From contig NZ_BSQF01000001.1 of the NCBI RefSeq assembly GCF_030268205.1, positions 788,649 through 852,648 on the forward strand: DNA of 64,000 nucleotides, in the 5' to 3' direction. The translations under genes and the position numbers were made by a program. Each line of letters starts with the position of its first letter. The first letter of the stretch is position 1. This DNA comes from Allomuricauda sp. NBRC 101325. GTDB taxonomy: Bacteria; Bacteroidota; Bacteroidia; Flavobacteriales; Flavobacteriaceae. Shown here piece by piece: positions 8,593-17,813 of this stretch. Below the pieces are notes generated by a model. It made no database searches, was not told where the DNA came from, and saw nothing but the letters and a program-made list of their open reading frames with translations.

Positions 8593-8616
8593 TTATTTTT
8601 AACCAGTCTAAATAAT
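8593..8616. promoter_or_regulatory. Operator-like 24-bp repeat, copy 2
   Basis: TTATTTTTAA-N4-TCTAAATAAT covering the expected transcription start, 8 bases before the receptor ATG. It differs from copy 1 at only three central positions. Binding here would block RNA polymerase. Confidence 0.6.
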
Positions 8617-8624
8617 AACTAATA

Positions 8625-11006
8625 ATGCTCAAAAACATACTTTCAATCTTACTATTAACTGCCAGTATTTGTTCTGCCCAACAGAGCAGTCTGTCTGGTT
8701 CTGTAACCGATAACACGGGTGGACCTATTCCCTTTGCCCATGTAATTATTACTTCTGAAGGCATCGGTACTTCTGCAGATCAATACGGGTTCTATGAAAT
8801 CAAAAATCTTAAACCCAACTCCTATGAGGTCGTTGTTTCCTCGGTCGGGTATCATTCCATGAAAAAAACCGTGACTCTGAGTTCCAACTCCGAGGCCATC
8901 CTAAATTTCACACTTCAACAAGGCAATGAGCTGGAACAAGTAGAGGTCTTTGGGAATCGATACGAGCATCCCGATAAAATTGAGGCCTTGACACGTCTTC
9001 CCTTGGCTCCCTACGAACAAATTCAAAGTATTTCCGTGGTTTCTGAAAAGCTTATCGAGCAACAGGGAAACCTGACCATATCCGAAGCAACCAAAAACGT
9101 ACCCGGAGTATATACTTTCGCAACTTATGGCAATCAGCGCGAAAGTATGTCTTCCCGTGGGTTTAGAGGAATCCCAATTCTAAAAAACGGGGTGCGAATC
9201 AACTCCGATTTTAGAGGTGTCGGGGTGTTGACCGATATGCAAGGAGTGGATAACATCCAAGTGTTGAAAGGTGCCGCTTCCATTACTCAAGGTGTTGCCA
9301 CGGACTTGGGAAGTCCTGGAGGGGTAATCAATATTGTGACCAAGACCCCTAGATACCAATTTGGTGGAAACGTTAGTGGACGAGTGGGCAGTTTTGGTCA
9401 AGCAAGAACAACTTATGATGTGTACGGACCACTCAATGAAAGTAAAAACCTTGCCTTTAGAATTGATGGAACCTTCGAAAAAGGAGATTCCTTTAGGAAG
9501 ATGGTGGAAGGTGAACGCTTTTACATCAATCCTTCTTTGGAATGGCGTATTGACAACAAGAGCAAGTTGACCTTGGAAATGGACTATTTGGATGACAGTC
9601 GAACCCCAGATATTGGAACCGTAAACTTGGGAGAAAGTGACACCAATGCCATTTACGACCTTCCCTACGATCAGTTTTTGGGATTTGAAACCGATAGGTC
9701 CAATACCATGAACCAAACCTACTCCATTCGTTTTAACAGGGATCTGGATGATAAGTTGAATCTTCAAGTAGCCTATTACCACTCCAACTTGGATTTGGAC
9801 AGCAGGGGGGCAAGCCTTGGCAGCGCTATTGAAGATATTGAAGGAAATACCATTTACAATCAACGCCTCAGAGGATTTTCAAATTCCGAGCGTTCCGACA
9901 AAAACAGTGTGCTTCAAGTAGATTTGATCGGGGACAAACTGGAAACTGGAAAAATCAAGCACACCTTCCAAGTGGGAATGGACTACCGTTCTACCAAATA
10001 CAGCACATTTTCCCAAAGTGTTACCGCTGTGGACACCATTGATATCTTCTCCACAATCAACAACACTTTACCCGATGACATTGCATTTGGAACTCCTCGT
10101 GAGGCCGAAGCATCGTCACGTTCTTTAGGTTTTGTGGCCCAAGATGTCATCACTTTTAATAGCTGGTTGAAATCCTTTCTCGGTATTCGTTACAGCACCA
10201 CCAAAACAGATTCAGAAACCGAATCGGTAACCAATGATGCCTTTAACCCATTGGCTGGGTTAATTGTGACGCCTTACAAAAACATCAATGTATTCGCATC
10301 CTATACCAACAGTGCATATCCAAGAACAGCTGCTCGATTGGATGAAAATGGAAATCCTTTGGGCAATGAACGCTTTGACCAATTGGAGGCAGGAATCAAA
10401 ACCAACTGGTTGGACAATAAATTGCGATTCAATTTTACCTATTTCCAAATCAATAATAAAAACATTAACCTACCTGTTTATGATGAAAACTGGGTAGCCA
10501 CAGGTTTCTATCAAAAAGGTGGAAACGATGAGCGCAAAGGGGTAGAACTAGAATTGACCGGTCGAATCTTGGAAAATCTGGAACTGATCGGAGGTTATTC
10601 GTATATCGATGCACAATACAAAGAACACACCTCTTTTGTATATGGTTCCGCACCCTTAAACACTCCTAAACACACTTTTAACCTCTATTTAAATTATGGG
10701 TTTACCGGGGCACTCGATGGTTTAACCTTAGGGGGTGGCGCTTACTATACGGGAAAAAGACCCATTAACGATTGGAGTGCAGGAGCCGTAACCCACGAAG
10801 GCATTGTTCCCAACCAAAAACCTTTTGATGTGGACGCTTATACCTTGGTCAACCTTCAAGCGGCCTATCGTTTCAATCGCAATTGGAACTTCAGGGTCAT
10901 TGCCAACAATATTTTTGATACAATTGGCTATAATGCCTACAGAACGAGTTTCATCAATCAAACGGATCCGTTCAATTTGGCGGGAGTAGTGACCTATTCA
11001 TTTTAA
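8625..11006 (+). CDS. TonB-dependent siderophore receptor
   Basis: The 793-residue outer-membrane protein has a signal peptide (about residues 1-18), a carboxypeptidase-like regulatory domain at about 20-105 (G-S-V-T-D-N-T-G-G-P-I-P-F-A-H-V), a plug at about 125-240 (V-P-G-V-Y-T-F and V-L-K-G-A-A-S-I-T-Q-G) and a 22-strand barrel ending V-V-T-Y-S-F. The plug and barrel resemble FhuA/FcuA-type ferric siderophore receptors more than SusC, and no SusD follows. The adjacent PepSY reductase-like gene supports iron uptake. Its promoter is framed by two operator-like repeats, suggesting repression when iron is sufficient (inference). Confidence 0.92.
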   Translation: MLKNILSILLLTASICSAQQSSLSGSVTDNTGGPIPFAHVIITSEGIGTSADQYGFYEIKNLKPNSYEVVVSSVGYHSMKKTVTLSSNSEAILNFTLQQGNELEQVEVFGNRYEHPDKIEALTRLPLAPYEQIQSISVVSEKLIEQQGNLTISEATKNVPGVYTFATYGNQRESMSSRGFRGIPILKNGVRINSDFRGVGVLTDMQGVDNIQVLKGAASITQGVATDLGSPGGVINIVTKTPRYQFGGNVSGRVGSFGQARTTYDVYGPLNESKNLAFRIDGTFEKGDSFRKMVEGERFYINPSLEWRIDNKSKLTLEMDYLDDSRTPDIGTVNLGESDTNAIYDLPYDQFLGFETDRSNTMNQTYSIRFNRDLDDKLNLQVAYYHSNLDLDSRGASLGSAIEDIEGNTIYNQRLRGFSNSERSDKNSVLQVDLIGDKLETGKIKHTFQVGMDYRSTKYSTFSQSVTAVDTIDIFSTINNTLPDDIAFGTPREAEASSRSLGFVAQDVITFNSWLKSFLGIRYSTTKTDSETESVTNDAFNPLAGLIVTPYKNINVFASYTNSAYPRTAARLDENGNPLGNERFDQLEAGIKTNWLDNKLRFNFTYFQINNKNINLPVYDENWVATGFYQKGGNDERKGVELELTGRILENLELIGGYSYIDAQYKEHTSFVYGSAPLNTPKHTFNLYLNYGFTGALDGLTLGGGAYYTGKRPINDWSAGAVTHEGIVPNQKPFDVDAYTLVNLQAAYRFNRNWNFRVIANNIFDTIGYNAYRTSFINQTDPFNLAGVVTYSF

Positions 11007-11026
11007 ACAATTAAATTAATTCATAC

Positions 11027-11055
11027 AGGCCCAGCGGTTGCGTTGGGCCTTTTTA
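11027..11055 (+). terminator. Intrinsic terminator between receptor and PepSY gene
   Basis: AGGCCCAGCG and CGTTGGGCCT form a 10-bp stem (one G-U pair) with the loop GTTG, followed by five T. It ends only 6 bases before the ATG of the next gene, so that gene is expressed either by read-through or from a promoter hidden in the receptor gene. Confidence 0.85.
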
Positions 11056-11060
11056 CGGTT

Positions 11061-12218
11061 ATGGGAAAAAGTAAATCAAACTATGGAATCAGGGCATTTA
11101 TCAACGATGTGCACCTTTGGTTGGGATTAGTCAGCGGTATCATCATTTTTTTGGTCTGCTTGAGCGGAACCATCCTAACCTTCGAAAAAGAAATTGAAAA
11201 CTGGTTTAAGGAAGAATTGATAATTGTGCCCGCTGGGTCTAAAAAATCACTTTCAAACCTAGTGGACGACCCAACAATTCAATCCAAAGGACAGCTCACT
11301 TCGATTACAATACCTTCAGATGAAACTATTCCGTATTCATTATCCATTAAGGAAGACCCCAAACAGCGTAGAGGCTCAACCTATGAACTAAATCCATACA
11401 CTTCAGAAATTTTGGCGCCCCAAAAAACCGCCATTGATGATTTTATGTTCAGTATGTTCAAAATGCACCGCTGGTTGCTGATGGACATTAAATGGGGAAG
11501 ACCCATTGTGGGAATTGCCACGATTATCTTTTTGATTCTTTCTATCACAGGGATAGTGCTGTGGTTTCCCAAAAAAGTAAAATGGAAAACTGTTAAGGCT
11601 GGTTTTAAGATCAAGACCAATGCCAATTGGAAACGCATCAACCACGATTTGCACAATACGCTAGGGTTTTATTCCTGTTTGTTGATTCTGATTATGGGCA
11701 TTACAGGACTATGTTGGTCTTTTGAAGGCTACAGAGATGGATTGAGCAGCTTAATGGGGGCCAAGGTTTTTGGAAACCGTGGTGCTCAACCCGAGCTTGA
11801 CCTTGGAAATTTACATACTGAAAATGTAATCGGTTTAGAAGAAGCGGTACAATTGGCCAATAAAACATTGGATTATCGTGGCACCCTTACCGTAAGTTTA
11901 CCGAACGATAAAAATCCTGTTTATAGTTTTCGTAAAATTGCCGATGATTCTTGGTCAACAGTGGCTCAAGATCAATTGCAAATCCATACTTCGGGAGAGA
12001 TAGTTCACAAAGAAATTTATGCTGACAAACCCTTAAATGTAAAAATCGCCTCAGCGATTCGACCCATTCATACGGGTGAGATCTATGGAACTTTTAGCAA
12101 GTGGCTGTACTTTTTAGCTTGTTTAGTTGGCACCAGCCTGCCTGTGACAGGAACCATTATTTACATCAACAAACTAAAAAAGAAAAGTAAGCGAAGAAGG
12201 AGTTTGGCAACGGCCTAG
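11061..12218 (+). CDS. PepSY-associated TM helix protein (putative siderophore-iron reductase)
   Basis: This is a 385-residue membrane protein with four main helices: about residues 18-40 (W-L-G-L-V-S-G-I-I-I-F), 150-175, 200-222 (N-D/H-D-L-H-N-T-L-G-F-Y) and near the C-terminus. Histidines in the helices (D-V-H-L-W, M-H-R-W, D-L-H-N) are the usual heme or metal ligands of PepSY_TM proteins, several of which reduce ferric siderophores at the inner membrane. An upstream in-frame TTG at 11043 lies inside the preceding terminator, so the ATG at 11061 is preferred. The 3' end overlaps the convergent DnaJ/TerB gene by 4 bases. Confidence 0.88.
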   Translation: MGKSKSNYGIRAFINDVHLWLGLVSGIIIFLVCLSGTILTFEKEIENWFKEELIIVPAGSKKSLSNLVDDPTIQSKGQLTSITIPSDETIPYSLSIKEDPKQRRGSTYELNPYTSEILAPQKTAIDDFMFSMFKMHRWLLMDIKWGRPIVGIATIIFLILSITGIVLWFPKKVKWKTVKAGFKIKTNANWKRINHDLHNTLGFYSCLLILIMGITGLCWSFEGYRDGLSSLMGAKVFGNRGAQPELDLGNLHTENVIGLEEAVQLANKTLDYRGTLTVSLPNDKNPVYSFRKIADDSWSTVAQDQLQIHTSGEIVHKEIYADKPLNVKIASAIRPIHTGEIYGTFSKWLYFLACLVGTSLPVTGTIIYINKLKKKSKRRRSLATA

Positions 12219-12952
12219 GAAACACCTCTATCTTTTTGAATGGTTTCGTAGGCTTTCTGAACCTCTTTAAATTTTTCCTCGGCTCCCTTTCGAATAGCTT
12301 CATTTTCAGTGACCACACGATCGGGATGGTATTTTTTTGCCATGGTACGATAGGCTTTTTTAACCTCTTCGTCCGTGGCATTTTTATTGATCTCAAGGAT
12401 TTTATAAGCATTGTCTGCAGCTTCAATGAACATGGCCATAATACTTTCAAAGTCATTACGTCCCACGCGCAAATAACCTGCGATTTCACGTAATTTTTCT
12501 ACTTCAGCCCTACTTACTTGTCCATCCGATTGCGCTATCCCAAACAAAAAGTGCAATAATTGCAATCGCACTTCGTAGCGCGTACGCTGTTCCATAAATG
12601 CACAGATGCGTTGTGCAGATATTTCGCGCTTTTTGATTACCTCATTAAAAGTGCGAAAAATGGCATTGGCCTTTTCCTTTCCGTAGGTACTTAAAAAATA
12701 CTGTCGAACATAATCCAATTCTCTCTGGTTTACCTGTCCATCCGCCTTGATGATAATAGAGCAGAGGGACAATAAATTGAGTTCGAAATCGGCAGGAGAT
12801 ACCGATTGCCGGGTATACTCTTGGAAAACGGACTTGGCCTTGTTACCGGAACCGCCGAAATTATCCAAAAAAGTACCCACAATAAATCCCAGCACCGCAC
12901 CTGGGAATCGAAATAAAAAATAGCCGATAAAGGCGGCCACCCATTTGATCAT
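12215..12952 (-). CDS. TerB/DnaJ-domain protein (DjlA-like)
   Basis: The protein, about 245 residues, starts with a hydrophobic glycine-rich membrane segment (W-V-A-A-F-I-G-Y-F-L-F), then a TerB-like helical domain at about residues 45-165 (L-L-S-L-C-S-I-I-I-K-A-D-G-Q-V and F-G-I-A-Q-S-D-G-Q-V-S) and a C-terminal J domain at about 175-240 with the H-P-D tripeptide in A-K-K-Y-H-P-D-R. This is the DjlA arrangement: a membrane-anchored co-chaperone that stimulates DnaK. ATG at 12952 begins the membrane segment; an ATG 21 bases upstream is also possible. It appears monocistronic. Confidence 0.9.
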   Translation of the reverse strand: MIKWVAAFIGYFLFRFPGAVLGFIVGTFLDNFGGSGNKAKSVFQEYTRQSVSPADFELNLLSLCSIIIKADGQVNQRELDYVRQYFLSTYGKEKANAIFRTFNEVIKKREISAQRICAFMEQRTRYEVRLQLLHFLFGIAQSDGQVSRAEVEKLREIAGYLRVGRNDFESIMAMFIEAADNAYKILEINKNATDEEVKKAYRTMAKKYHPDRVVTENEAIRKGAEEKFKEVQKAYETIQKDRGVS

Positions 12953-13044
12953 GCTATAAAATTTAATCGACAAATATAGGGCTTTGATAAGTAAACAAGG
13001 CGTTAAGCAATGTTAAGGGTGATGAAAATACGCTCCTAATAGCT

Positions 13045-13052
13045 TATCTTTG
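13045..13052 (+). promoter_or_regulatory. Probable -7 element of the bacilliredoxin gene
   Basis: TATCTTTG matches TAnnTTTG and lies 22 bases before the ATG. No clear -33 TTG is seen at the right distance. Confidence 0.4.
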
Positions 13053-13074
13053 AGACATAATTAAAAAAAGTACT

Positions 13075-13485
13075 ATGTATCCAGAAGAATTGGTAAAACC
13101 TATGCGTGCAGATTTGGCCACTGCAGGGTTTGAAGAACTACATACAAGTGAAGCTGTAAATGACGCCCTAAAAAAGGATGGAACTACTTTGGTAGTGGTA
13201 AATTCTGTTTGTGGATGCGCCGCGGCCAATGCCAGACCTGCAGCAAAATTAAGCCTTCAAAACAGCAAAACACCTGATAATTTGGTCACTGTTTTTGCAG
13301 GAGTAGATATGGAAGCTGTTGCAACGGCGAGAAACCACATGGTTCCTTTTCCTCCTTCATCGCCAAGCATGGCTTTGTTCAAAGATGGAGAATTGGTTCA
13401 CATGATCGAAAGACATCACATTGAAGGTAGACCAGCTGAACTTATCGCTGAAAATTTAATGGAAGCTTATAACGAGTTTTGCTAA
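13075..13485 (+). CDS. BrxA/BrxB family bacilliredoxin
   Basis: This 136-residue thioredoxin-fold protein carries the C46-G-C48 active site in V-N-S-V-C-G-C-A-A-A-N-A-R-P, diagnostic for the YphP/YqiW (bacilliredoxin) family. In Firmicutes these remove bacillithiol from proteins after oxidative stress. Flavobacteria can also make bacillithiol or related thiols, so a de-thiolation role is plausible but inferred. It has its own promoter-like element and a terminator directly after it, so it is a single-gene unit. Confidence 0.92.
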   Translation: MYPEELVKPMRADLATAGFEELHTSEAVNDALKKDGTTLVVVNSVCGCAAANARPAAKLSLQNSKTPDNLVTVFAGVDMEAVATARNHMVPFPPSSPSMALFKDGELVHMIERHHIEGRPAELIAENLMEAYNEFC

Positions 13486-13511
13486 ATCAACTTTCACAAA
13501 GCATTTGAATG

Positions 13512-13536
13512 ACCACCCTTAAGGGTGGTTTTTTTA
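13512..13536 (+). terminator. Rho-independent terminator
   Basis: ACCACCCTT and AAGGGTGGT form a 9-bp palindrome followed by seven T, 26 bases after the bacilliredoxin stop. Confidence 0.85.
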
Positions 13537-13564
13537 TTTTTACACCAACCTAAACGTTACGACC

Positions 13565-14299
13565 GTGCAAAAACTCCTATCATATCCGTTAACAATCCTA
13601 TTCTTTATATTTTTTGGTTTGGCCTTGGTCATATTTCATCCGATACAATGGATATGCTTTAATCTTTTTGGATACAACGCCCATAGAAAAAGTGTTTTCA
13701 TTCTCAATTGGTTTTTAATGCGCTGTACCAACATTTTGGGCACCCGTTACAAATTTGAAAATGAACAAGAAATCCCAACGGGTCGTCCACTCATCATCGT
13801 GACCAACCATCAGAGCATGTACGATATTCCCCCGATAGTTTGGTATATGCGCAAATACCATCCCAAATTTGTGAGCAAAATAGAATTGGGAAAAGGTATT
13901 CCGAGTGTTTCCTACAATTTAAGACATGGAGGTTCGGCTCTTATTGATAGAAAGGACCCCAAGCAATCCATTTCCGAGCTTCAGAAACTGGGTAAATATA
14001 TTGAGGAGCACAACAGAAGCGCCGTAATATTCCCTGAGGGCACCCGAAGTAGAACCGGAGTGCCCAAACCCTTCCGTACAACAGGACTAAAAGTGATGAT
14101 AAAAAATGCACCTTCGGCTTTGATTGTACCTATCAGTATAAATAATTCCTGGAATCTATTGCGCTTTGGACAATTCCCGATGGGATTGGGTTCCTTTGTT
14201 AAATTCAAAGTGCATCCTCCCATGGAAATCGAAGGTAATGTTGACGAATTGATTGCAGCAGTTGAAAAACAAATCGTTTCGGGGGTAATTTCAAAATAA
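13565..14299 (+). CDS. plsC: 1-acyl-sn-glycerol-3-phosphate acyltransferase
   Basis: This 244-residue membrane-associated acyltransferase starts at GTG; no ATG lies upstream. An N-terminal helix (residues 5-30) precedes the PlsC domain with the catalytic H82-x4-D87 (N-H-Q-S-M-Y-D) and the F-P-E-G-T-R block at 156-161. It should acylate lysophosphatidate to phosphatidate in phospholipid synthesis, though substrate cannot be fixed because related enzymes acylate other lipids. Its TAA overlaps the ATG of the HD-domain gene by one base (TAATG), so the two are translationally coupled. Confidence 0.88.
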   Translation: MQKLLSYPLTILFFIFFGLALVIFHPIQWICFNLFGYNAHRKSVFILNWFLMRCTNILGTRYKFENEQEIPTGRPLIIVTNHQSMYDIPPIVWYMRKYHPKFVSKIELGKGIPSVSYNLRHGGSALIDRKDPKQSISELQKLGKYIEEHNRSAVIFPEGTRSRTGVPKPFRTTGLKVMIKNAPSALIVPISINNSWNLLRFGQFPMGLGSFVKFKVHPPMEIEGNVDELIAAVEKQIVSGVISK

Positions 14300-14955
14300 T
14301 GAATAAAGACCAACTGGTACAAAATACCATCGATTTTGTAAAAAAAGAGCTTGAAAATGCCGAAGGCGGACATGATTGGTTTCATATTGAACGGGTTTTC
14401 AATACCTCAAAACTTATATTAAAATCAGAAGATGCAGATGAAATTGTAGTTCAATTGGCAGCACTTTTACATGATATTGCAGATCCAAAATTTCATAATG
14501 GGGATGAATCTGTGGGGCCAAAAGTTGCCCGAACATTTTTAAAAGATCAAGAAGTTCCTGATCATATTATCGAACATGTGGTGAACATCATCAAGCACAT
14601 GTCCTTTAAAAATAGTCTTGAAAACAATGGTAAAGCCTTTAATTCTCTTGAACTTCAAATAGTACAGGATGCCGACCGATTGGATGCCATTGGTGCAATC
14701 GGTATTGCCCGCACCTTTAACTACGGTGGATTTAAAAACAGGCCAATGTACGACCCCGCTGTCCCTCCAAATTTAAACATGTCCAAAGAGGAGTATAAAA
14801 ATTCCAACGCCCCGACCATCAATCATTTTTACGAGAAATTATTACTGCTAAAAGATAAAATGAACACCAAAACAGGCAAAAAACTGGCCGAGGAGCGACA
14901 CCAGTTTATGTCGGACTTTCTGAATCAGTTTTATAAGGAATGGAATGGGGCTTGA
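14299..14955 (+). CDS. HD-domain phosphohydrolase
   Basis: This 218-residue cytosolic metal hydrolase has H29 in G-G-H-D-W-F-H, H58-D59 in L-L-H-D-I-A-D, a third histidine in I-I-K-H-M-S-F and D in V-Q-D-A-D-R-L-D-A-I-G-A-I-G. This pattern is that of the YedJ/PA-type HD phosphohydrolases. The substrate is unknown; nucleotides or other small phosphates are likely. It overlaps plsC by one base, so the two are coupled in one operon. Confidence 0.9.
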   Translation: MNKDQLVQNTIDFVKKELENAEGGHDWFHIERVFNTSKLILKSEDADEIVVQLAALLHDIADPKFHNGDESVGPKVARTFLKDQEVPDHIIEHVVNIIKHMSFKNSLENNGKAFNSLELQIVQDADRLDAIGAIGIARTFNYGGFKNRPMYDPAVPPNLNMSKEEYKNSNAPTINHFYEKLLLLKDKMNTKTGKKLAEERHQFMSDFLNQFYKEWNGA

Positions 14956-15005
14956 TCCCATTCACTTTTTTGTATCTTGTGAAAGCATAAATCAAACTAA
15001 ACAAA

Positions 15006-16430
15006 ATGCAAAGAAGAAAATTCATTAAAAATGCGGCAGCTGCTTCGGCTGCTTTTTCAATTGTACCCAGCCATGTGTTGGGAAAAACACATGTTCCGCC
15101 CAGTGATACACTCTACGTAGCTGGTTTTGGGGTTGGAGGTAGAGGTAATGGTGTGCTTAGAGGATTTAACGATACTGGAAAAGTAAAATTTGTTTCTTTT
15201 TGCGATGTTGATGATCGTCGTGCCAAAGAAACCTACGACCTATTTCCAGATGTAAAAAGATATAAGGACTTCCGTAAGGTTTTTGATGAGCAATTGAGCG
15301 ATATCGATGCCATTATGGTAGCTACTCCAGATCACATGCATGCAACCATCGCGCTTCCTTTTATGCGCGAAAAAAAGCACGCTTATGTGGAAAAACCTTT
15401 GACCCACAATATCTACGAAGCACGTTTAATGACCAAGGTGGCCAAAGAAAATGGGATTGTGACCCAAATGGGAAACCAAGGAGCATCAAGTGATGACAGT
15501 AGAATTGCCCGTGAATGGGTGGAATCTGGCATTATTGGCAAGGTACACACTATCGATTGTTGGACCAACCGTCCTGTTTGGCCTCAAGGTGTTCCCATGC
15601 CTACCAAAAAGGATCGTATTCCAAAGGAATTGGATTGGGATCTTTGGTTGGGCCCAGCTGCCATGCGCGATTATAACAATGCTTATCTTCCTTTTAAATG
15701 GAGAGGATTCTGGGATTTCGGTACCGGAGCTTTAGGAGATATGGGATGCCATATCATGGAAACACCATTCAGTGTATTGGATCTAGGTTATCCAACTGAG
15801 GCTGAAGCAAGTTGTACCACGGTTTGGGTAGATGATTTTGTGGAAGCTGATTACAGCCACTCTTGTCCTCCATCTTCTAAAATACATTTGAAGTTTGAAC
15901 ATGAACACCATGGAGACATTGCATTGAACTGGTATGATGGTGGTCTTAAACCAGACCTGCCAGATGAATTGAAGGATGGTGAAACAATAGGTGATACTGG
16001 CGGTGGAACCGTTATTTATGGAGAAAAAGGGATTTTGGTTTGCGATACCTATTCTAGAAATGCACGCTTATTGCCATCCGATATGATGGATCTTTATAAG
16101 GCCCCTGCTCCAAAATACCCAAGGGTACCTGGAGGAGTGGATGGGCACGTAGCCAATTTTGTGGATGGTTGTTTGAACGGCACCCCTACCTCATCCAATT
16201 TTGAGAAAGCTGGTAAATTGACCGAAACCGTTTTGATGGGAAATTTGGCGGTGAAAGCATACCAATATAAAGAACTGCAACCTGGTAAAACTGCAAGGGA
16301 TTGGAACCCTTACAATTCTCCTGGAAGAAGAAAATTATTGTGGGATGGCGAGAATATGAAGATTACCAACTATGAAAAGGCCAACGAATGGGTAACGCGT
16401 GATTACCGTGCTGGTTGGGAATTGAAATAG
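15006..16430 (+). CDS. Gfo/Idh/MocA family oxidoreductase with Tat signal
   Basis: The 474-residue protein opens with a twin-arginine signal (Q-R-R-K-F-I-K, then an alanine-rich stretch to about residue 26), so it is exported folded with its NAD(P) cofactor. The Rossmann part has G-F-G-V-G-G-R-G-N-G, and the conserved E-K-P-L-T-H follows at about residue 140. The C-terminal half has the GFO_IDH_MocA fold. Close relatives oxidise or hydrolyse sugars; the substrate is unknown. It is isolated from sugar genes here, though a second member lies at 29897. It stands alone, with a terminator behind it. Confidence 0.9.
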   Translation: MQRRKFIKNAAAASAAFSIVPSHVLGKTHVPPSDTLYVAGFGVGGRGNGVLRGFNDTGKVKFVSFCDVDDRRAKETYDLFPDVKRYKDFRKVFDEQLSDIDAIMVATPDHMHATIALPFMREKKHAYVEKPLTHNIYEARLMTKVAKENGIVTQMGNQGASSDDSRIAREWVESGIIGKVHTIDCWTNRPVWPQGVPMPTKKDRIPKELDWDLWLGPAAMRDYNNAYLPFKWRGFWDFGTGALGDMGCHIMETPFSVLDLGYPTEAEASCTTVWVDDFVEADYSHSCPPSSKIHLKFEHEHHGDIALNWYDGGLKPDLPDELKDGETIGDTGGGTVIYGEKGILVCDTYSRNARLLPSDMMDLYKAPAPKYPRVPGGVDGHVANFVDGCLNGTPTSSNFEKAGKLTETVLMGNLAVKAYQYKELQPGKTARDWNPYNSPGRRKLLWDGENMKITNYEKANEWVTRDYRAGWELK

Positions 16431-16450
16431 TCAACTTATTTAATAATAAT

Positions 16451-16496
16451 AAAGCGCAGTCGAGAACCTAATTATAGGGCTTTGCTGCGCTTTTTG
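16451..16496 (+). terminator. Probable terminator after the Gfo/Idh gene
   Basis: AAAGCGCAG and CTGCGCTTT pair across a 25-base loop and are followed by T residues. The loop is long, but the stem and T-run placement fit termination. Confidence 0.65.
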
Positions 16497-16606
16497 GTTT
16501 GACTCGAATTTTACCAATTTGCTCGAATATTTAGAAGGTAATTTTTATTGAGCTTACACTTGAATTAAACTCATCCTAATTGTTTATTGCTCATTGAACA
16601 TTGTAT

Positions 16607-17680
16607 TCAAAACAACTTCATCTGCCCATTTTTATAACTCTCGTGGAGTTCATGATTGAGTTTTGGAAAAACCCTATCTGCAAAATATTTCTTTCGTGCC
16701 AATTGAGCCATTTCATGGATTTGCTCGGCTATTTTACCCTCTCCTTTGGTTCTGGTTCCAAATCGACTATCGTTTAATGATCCTCCATGACAATCCTGAA
16801 TCTGATGCAACACTTTTCCAGCTCTATCTGGCATTGTTTTTTGAATCCAATCTGTGAAAATTTGCCCAATGGCACCATTCAACCGGACTACCGTAAAACC
16901 AAAAGAAAGCGCCCCATTTTCAGCAACTTTTTTGGCCAATGGCAATAATTCATGACTGTTGATTCCTGGAATCATAGGTGCCAACATTGCATTTACAGGG
17001 ATATTGTTTTCCGTTAAAATCTTGATGGTCTTTAATCGCTTTTGAATGGAAGCTGTTCTTGGTTCCAAAATTCTTCTTGTTTCCTCAGACAATGAAGTCA
17101 CTGAAATATTGACTCCTATTAAACCATAATGGTTCAACTCTTTCAAAATATCCAAATCCTTTAAAACCCATGCATTTTTTGTTATGATTCCCACTGGGTG
17201 TCTGTATTTTAAAAACACTTCCAAACATTTTCGGGTCAATCCAAACTTTTGTTCGGCTGGCTGGTAACAATCCGTGTTTCCAGACAAAACGATTGTGGCT
17301 GCTTTCCAATTTTTACTCTTGAGCTTTGCTTCCAACAGCTCGGGTGCTGACCTTTTTACCAAAATGCGTCGTTCAAAATCCAAACCAGCACTATAACCCC
17401 AATATTCATGGGTATTTCTGGCATAACAGTAAATGCATCCATGTTCACAGCCTTGATAGGGATTTAAAGAGTATGTCATCCCCACATCTGGACTGGTCAC
17501 TTTATTCACAATGGTTTTGGGAAAAATGGGTAAATATTGGGTGGTATTGCTTTCCACTTCCTCTCCTTCCAATCGACAGAATTCTAAAAAATCATCCCTT
17601 GTTTCATACAGATGTTGCAGAAACTTGTTGGGTGTATTTTGTTGGGCACCCCTTCCTTTTAGATGTTCTTTTGTGGACAA
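16607..17680 (-). CDS. PA0069-family radical SAM protein
   Basis: The 357-residue protein binds a 4Fe-4S cluster through C78-x3-C82-x2-C85 (Q-G-C-E-H-G-C-I-Y-C-Y-A-R), the spacing of the spore photoproduct lyase-like radical SAM branch. The N-terminal K-G-R-G-A-Q-Q-N is characteristic of the PA0069/Rv2578c family. Its reaction is not established; DNA or nucleotide repair has been suggested by similarity. The start is TTG at 17680: an in-frame stop lies four codons upstream and no ATG precedes the conserved N-terminus. A minus-strand TATATTTG lies at 17696-17703, and a heptanucleotide tandem repeat sits further upstream. Confidence 0.9.
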   Translation of the reverse strand: MSTKEHLKGRGAQQNTPNKFLQHLYETRDDFLEFCRLEGEEVESNTTQYLPIFPKTIVNKVTSPDVGMTYSLNPYQGCEHGCIYCYARNTHEYWGYSAGLDFERRILVKRSAPELLEAKLKSKNWKAATIVLSGNTDCYQPAEQKFGLTRKCLEVFLKYRHPVGIITKNAWVLKDLDILKELNHYGLIGVNISVTSLSEETRRILEPRTASIQKRLKTIKILTENNIPVNAMLAPMIPGINSHELLPLAKKVAENGALSFGFTVVRLNGAIGQIFTDWIQKTMPDRAGKVLHQIQDCHGGSLNDSRFGTRTKGEGKIAEQIHEMAQLARKKYFADRVFPKLNHELHESYKNGQMKLF

Positions 17681-17742
17681 AAATTGGTTTTATTCCAAAT
17701 ATATGGATTATTTCCATTTTATATTGATGCGAATTGCAGGAA

Positions 17743-17813
<71 letters not shown>

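Noticed and set aside
9180-9863. 227-codon minus-strand frame within the siderophore receptor
   Set aside because: It lies wholly inside a strongly supported gene and has no domain or start context.
11043-11060. Upstream TTG start for the PepSY protein
   Set aside because: It lies inside the terminator stem and T-run, so the ATG at 11061 is more plausible.
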